DNA of 64,000 nucleotides from CAZBMD01 sp964493325. GTDB lineage: Bacteria > Babelota > Babeliae > Babelales > RVW-14. Each line of letters starts with the position of its first letter. Position 1 is the first letter of the stretch. The stretch is taken from contig CAZBMD010000002.1 of NCBI GenBank assembly GCA_964493325.1, positions 124,001 to 188,000 of the forward strand, written 5' to 3'. The translations under genes were made by a program, and so were the position numbers. This document shows positions 60,423-64,000 of this stretch, piece after piece. A model generated the notes under the pieces. It was given only the letters and a program-made list of their open reading frames with translations. It had not been told where the DNA came from and ran no database searches.

Positions 60423-61832
60423 CTATCGATGTTTGCCTATAACTTCGTTGTTAGTAATGGTTTGGACGTATTTTTTCCCCACAAAAAAGGCAACAAAAAT
60501 CCAGACGAGCGATATGCCAAAAGAGAAGGAAGATTGCATCAAAAGCCAAACGTATGGGGTGCTTCCTCCAATTGTTAGCATGTTAAGGGCTGATCCAGAG
60601 GTTTTTGAAAGAGTTCTGCCAAACGAATCAATCCAAGCTTTAGATTTGAACTGGATATCCTTGACGGTTGGAATAAATAGTATTTCGCGGATTGGTTGAT
60701 TGAATCCATAGTGCAGCGATCGCATAATTACCATCAAAACAAAAATTGTCCATAGTTGAGGGTAGGCAAGTACCCCGGCGGTTAGCGCTATAACGCCTAT
60801 AGGCATAATCATAAGACATTTTTGAATGCCGATTTTTTTTAGAAGTTTCGCTGTGCCAAAAAGAGCAAACACAAAGCTGAGCGCTTGAAACGTAAGGGTA
60901 TACATGAGCATAAAAGAGCTCATTGCAAGGATTTCGTTATTCTTTTCAATAGACATGAGCACAGCCATCTGATAGTCAAAAATAATATTGATGATTTCAA
61001 AGCTGTAAGCAAGAGTAAATATACCAAGAACGTACGGTTCGGTGACCATCAACTTCAAGCCTTCAAGAACTCCTGGATGTTGAGCTGTTTGCGCATCTTT
61101 TTTTGCTGCTTGATAAGCCGCTTCATAGCCATGAAGATACTTATGAGGAACCTTAGTGGTGATTTTATAGATGCAAAAAGCTGCGCCAGCTAAGAAAAAT
61201 GAAGCTACAAGGATAAGGAGAGGAATTGAATGCCAGCCTTCAAGCGATGAATATTCTAAGAGTATTAAGCTTAAAGTTGTTGTTAACATTCCTCCAACAC
61301 GTGATCCTGCAACGATTGACCCATAATGTGCGCTTGCAAATCGAGGAGTACTAATGGTATTTACAAAGCCCCAAAAGGTGCTAACAATCATGGCTTGATA
61401 AAGATCCATGAAAATTTCAAATAACCAGCCAAATATGCGATAGGGGCTTGTAATGGTATTGCGTAAGCCAATTGTTGGATCATAAATGCAATAAGCTGAA
61501 ATAAGTCCAATGATGGCATAAAGACCGAGAAAGCAATAAACCAGTTGGTGTCGCTTGAGGCGGTCAACTAGTTTGGAGTACCCAAACATGACTGGGAACA
61601 TAATGACGATGGCCAATATTTTGGCTATCGGTTGGTATTCTTTTCCTACCAGCCCTAAAAATATTGATGTTTTGAGTGATCTTAAAATTGAATAAGATCC
61701 AATTATAAAGAAAAAGGTTGCGGCTAAATAAATTAATTTCGTTTTGTCGTAAGATTCATGTTCTGAGTTTGAATCATCGTGTGCGTTGCCAAGAAATGTT
61801 GAAATAAGATAGTGTGTTAATCTTTTGAACAT
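60423..61832 (-). CDS. tlc: ATP/ADP translocase (Tlc/NTT family), copy 1
   Basis: Nucleotide transporter that exchanges host ATP for bacterial ADP, or imports other nucleotides. ATG at 61832 follows GAGG, giving 469 residues. About 11-12 membrane helices. Family blocks include LRSLKTSIFLGLVGKEYQPI, AKILAIVIMFPVMFGYSKL, WGFVNTISTPRFASAHYGSI and a block before NQPIREILFIPTVKDIQFKS. It overlaps closely with copy 2 upstream. Confidence 0.93.
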   Translation of the reverse strand: MFKRLTHYLISTFLGNAHDDSNSEHESYDKTKLIYLAATFFFIIGSYSILRSLKTSIFLGLVGKEYQPIAKILAIVIMFPVMFGYSKLVDRLKRHQLVYCFLGLYAIIGLISAYCIYDPTIGLRNTITSPYRIFGWLFEIFMDLYQAMIVSTFWGFVNTISTPRFASAHYGSIVAGSRVGGMLTTTLSLILLEYSSLEGWHSIPLLILVASFFLAGAAFCIYKITTKVPHKYLHGYEAAYQAAKKDAQTAQHPGVLEGLKLMVTEPYVLGIFTLAYSFEIINIIFDYQMAVLMSIEKNNEILAMSSFMLMYTLTFQALSFVFALFGTAKLLKKIGIQKCLMIMPIGVIALTAGVLAYPQLWTIFVLMVIMRSLHYGFNQPIREILFIPTVKDIQFKSKAWIDSFGRTLSKTSGSALNMLTIGGSTPYVWLLMQSSFSFGISLVWIFVAFFVGKKYVQTITNNEVIGKHR

Positions 61833-61847
61833 GTGCATCCTCAATTA

Positions 61848-63278
61848 CTACTCTGATTCTGATGTTGTTTCTGATAATGCTGCTTCTGAATCTGCTTCGC
61901 CAATAACTTTTTTGTTATCGATGGCATTTTGTAGCGTTCTTCCAAGGAAGTAGACGATAAAAATCCATAGTGTTGATAAGCCAAGGCTGAGTGAAACGGT
62001 GGTAACAAGCGCGGCTGCAGGAGTGACCGTTTTTAGTGAAACGTTGATGATAGACCCGCAGCTTTTTGCTATACGTGAACCAAATGCATCAGTCCATGTT
62101 TTTGCTTTGAACTTAATATCTTTTGTTGTTGGGATATACAGTACTTCTCGAGTTGGGTGATTGAGCGCGTAATTAAAGGCTCGCAATCCAACGAACAAGG
62201 CAAAGATAACCGCTTCTGATGGACAAAGTAATGTTGCAAGCAATAATGCGCTGCACAAAATTGGGAATATAAATAGTGAAAAACGAAGGCCAATGACGCG
62301 TAACAGGGGTGTTGTTCCGAAAAATGAAATGATCAGCCCTATGATGTTCATTAATAAGTAATAAAAGGCATAAAAACTAGTTAGTCCACCAACGGTTGAG
62401 TGAGAGGCGTCGGCATTGACGGCTACGCGGTATTCAACCATAACAATCATGATTTCATAAAAAAGTACGAGCGAAAAAATGCCTAGGACATAAGGGTTCT
62501 TGATGATAAGAATAAGGCCGTCAACACTGCTCTTTAAGGATTGAAAAAATGTTTTTTTTTCAGGCTCTTTTTTTGTTTCGAGTTGATAGGCTACTTCGTA
62601 TCCATGCATTGAGCTATCTGGAACTTTTTTCATTAAGAAATGAATGGATCCTGCGGCTGCAAAAAGCATCAAACTTCCGCATAAAAGTGCGTTGGGCAAG
62701 AGTACCAATTGACTTGAGACTGTAGAGTTAATAAGCAAGAAGTACAATAAGCCTGCTGCTAAAATCCCTCCTACCTTTGATCCTGAAACAAAGAAGCCGT
62801 AATAGTTTTTTGCATCTTTTGGATTATTTACTGAGTCGGCAAATGACCAAAATGTTGTTGATAAAAAGGCGTCAAAGCTTTCCATGAAAAAATAGAATGC
62901 CCAACCGACAAGACGATTTGGGTTAACTTCGGTATTTGCAATCCCGTAGACAGGGTGAGAGAGGAAATAATAAAAAACCAGTCCACCAATACCGTGAAAA
63001 AGCGTAAAACAATACAAGAGCTGATGGCGTCTGAGCCAGTCAACAAGCTTGGAATACAATAAAATGAGGGGGATAAGAAGGAAAAGAGAATATAGCTTAG
63101 CATCAGGAACGAGGTATGCTCCAACCATTTTAGAAAAAATAGCAAGTTTAAGCGGTCGCCAGATGACGTGGCACGCCATCATACACAAAAAAGTTAGTGA
63201 CAGGTAAAAAACCTTTAACTTAAACTCTTTTTTAATACCCCATAAACTCTTAAGCTTATGAGAGATAGTCTCGTCCAT
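61848..63278 (-). CDS. tlc: ATP/ADP translocase (Tlc/NTT family), copy 2
   Basis: 476 residues with about 12 helices and a Ser/Glu-rich C-terminus. WRPLKLAIFSKMVGAYLVPD, LFLLIPLILLYSKLVDWLRR, FWSFADSVNNPKDAKNYYGF and NHPTREVLYIPTTKDIKFKA match copy 1. Tandem duplication with strong divergence suggests different substrates (ATP/ADP versus other NTPs), as in Chlamydia and Protochlamydia. GGAGG precedes the ATG; first gene of the pair. Confidence 0.93.
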   Translation of the reverse strand: MDETISHKLKSLWGIKKEFKLKVFYLSLTFLCMMACHVIWRPLKLAIFSKMVGAYLVPDAKLYSLFLLIPLILLYSKLVDWLRRHQLLYCFTLFHGIGGLVFYYFLSHPVYGIANTEVNPNRLVGWAFYFFMESFDAFLSTTFWSFADSVNNPKDAKNYYGFFVSGSKVGGILAAGLLYFLLINSTVSSQLVLLPNALLCGSLMLFAAAGSIHFLMKKVPDSSMHGYEVAYQLETKKEPEKKTFFQSLKSSVDGLILIIKNPYVLGIFSLVLFYEIMIVMVEYRVAVNADASHSTVGGLTSFYAFYYLLMNIIGLIISFFGTTPLLRVIGLRFSLFIFPILCSALLLATLLCPSEAVIFALFVGLRAFNYALNHPTREVLYIPTTKDIKFKAKTWTDAFGSRIAKSCGSIINVSLKTVTPAAALVTTVSLSLGLSTLWIFIVYFLGRTLQNAIDNKKVIGEADSEAALSETTSESE

Positions 63279-63775
63279 GCATCCTCCATTAAAATTTTTG
63301 GCGTTGGCTATACTTACAAATCAAAGATAACAATTGAAAAATAGTCATTAGGGCCAATCAAGAGATTAAACCGCTTTCTTTATTTTTTTTATGACACCCG
63401 TTCCATGAGTGTAGATAGTTTCTTTGAAAAAATATTTAAGTCAATACACTTTTTAATTTTGTCTTTGAGTGCAACAAGGCTCTATTTCGAGTGATGCTTG
63501 TTTATAATTTGAAATTTATTTTCAATTTGAATAAATTTATTTCCTTTAAAACCTCATATGCATTTCAGACAGCGGTTAAAGTCCTTATCTTTGCTCGCTG
63601 ATTTTAGTATAGGAGTATATGCCAAAAAGTCAATTGAATCGGCTGTTTTTCCTAATAAATCACTGTTTTTATTGATTAGAAGAGACATGAACCTTATTTA
63701 CATTATTCTATGAGTTTTGTAGACTACGGATAATTGTACAAGTTTGTTTTTTTGACTGATTGATAAAATAAATTC
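63279..63775. other. Intergenic region between tlc and lon
   Basis: AT-rich, about 500 bases between divergent genes. I see no gene, RNA or clear heat-shock operator (no CIRCE palindrome) in it. It must hold promoters for the translocase pair and for lon. Confidence 0.6.
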
Positions 63776-64000
63776 ATGAGTGAAATCAAAAACACGGGAA
63801 CTACGGTTTTTTTACCGGTTCTTCCCCTTAAAAATCTCGTTGCATTACCAAAAAGTATTATCCCTGTTGGCGTTGGAAGAGATATTTCAATTCGAGCCAT
63901 TGAACATGCTATGCGAGGGAGTAAAGAAGTTTTTGTGACCGCGCAAACATCGATGGATATTGAAACTCCAAAACCGGATGATATTTTTCATTACGGTACG
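63776..64000 (+). CDS. lon: Lon protease, N-terminal part (runs off the window)
   Basis: The ATG at 63776 opens a frame of 75 codons to the window end. TTVFLPVLPLKNLVALPKSI, then IPVGVGRDISIRAIEHAMRG and PKPDDIFHYGT are the start of the Lon substrate-recognition domain (LPVLPLRNLVVFP... in the family). The AAA+ and Ser-Lys protease domains lie beyond the window. Cytoplasmic ATP-dependent quality control. Confidence 0.9.
   Translation, partial: MSEIKNTGTTVFLPVLPLKNLVALPKSIIPVGVGRDISIRAIEHAMRGSKEVFVTAQTSMDIETPKPDDIFHYGT

Noticed and set aside
63279..63775. Heat-shock (CIRCE) operator before lon
   Set aside because: No TTAGCACTC-N9-GAGTGCTAA palindrome is present; GAGTG fragments near 63465 and 63490 are not arranged as an inverted repeat.

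Overview
The window is AT-rich bacterial DNA with housekeeping genes interleaved with many secreted proteins of unknown function. Two adjacent ATP/ADP translocases (60423-63278) point to an obligate intracellular energy parasite. Together with a Gram-negative envelope set (LptB, GmhB-like phosphatase, MreC, PBP2, Ctp protease), many signal-peptide proteins carrying coiled coils, WD40 repeats or proline-rich regions, and low GC, this best fits a protist-associated endosymbiont such as Candidatus Dependentiae (TM6). The phylum is an inference from gene content; no rRNA is present to settle it.

Layout. 1-6 kb: end of a possible secreted protein, lysS, a small secreted protein, rapZ with an ftsB-like gene, and a ctp protease. 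6.1-6.35 kb: tRNA-His, -Pro and -Arg. 6.4-9.7 kb: secreted hypotheticals, including a WD40 protein and a small neighbour that share a C-terminal tail resembling a nuclear localisation signal. 9.7-14.3 kb: PBP2, a GmhB-like phosphatase, a DUF155/RMND1 homologue and an adenosine/adenine deaminase. 14.4-20.8 kb: three secreted coiled-coil proteins with a related basic C-terminus, a decayed copy of the deaminase 3' end, and a secreted GH1 glycosidase. 20.9-24.5 kb: bcp, ogt and two small membrane proteins. 24.6-26.8 kb: a mosaic of truncated genes around an internally deleted IS982-type element. 27-31.9 kb: a secreted ATP-grasp-like protein, two tRNA-Arg genes, and a gatA-dus-mreC operon. 32-35 kb: gatC and a MATE transporter among secreted proteins.

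35.2-45.7 kb is the most unusual part. A long proline-rich secreted protein (35182-37179) carries a near-canonical WH2 actin-binding motif, an FPPPP motif and SH3-ligand-like PxxPxR motifs. It is followed by a cluster of nine secreted proteins, with a tenth at 32637-33224. They share one plan: signal peptide, variable charged region, Gly/Ala-rich hydrophobic segment, short acidic tail. Several have conserved private promoters and terminators. A GIY-YIG nuclease fragment bounded by perfect 30-bp inverted repeats lies inside the cluster.

45.8-53.7 kb holds two tandem PafA-like phosphatases and several secreted or membrane hypotheticals, one paralogous to the gene at 20893. 53.9-64 kb is core: hpf, lptB, der, dnaX with a poly-A slippage site that would give a gamma-like product, SRP RNA, tRNA-Ser, rpsB, two translocases and the start of lon.

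Working model: nucleotide import by the translocases, purine salvage by the deaminase, and secreted phosphatases and glycosidase serve scavenging from a host. The tandem secreted families, the WH2 protein and the NLS-tailed proteins are candidate host-interaction factors.
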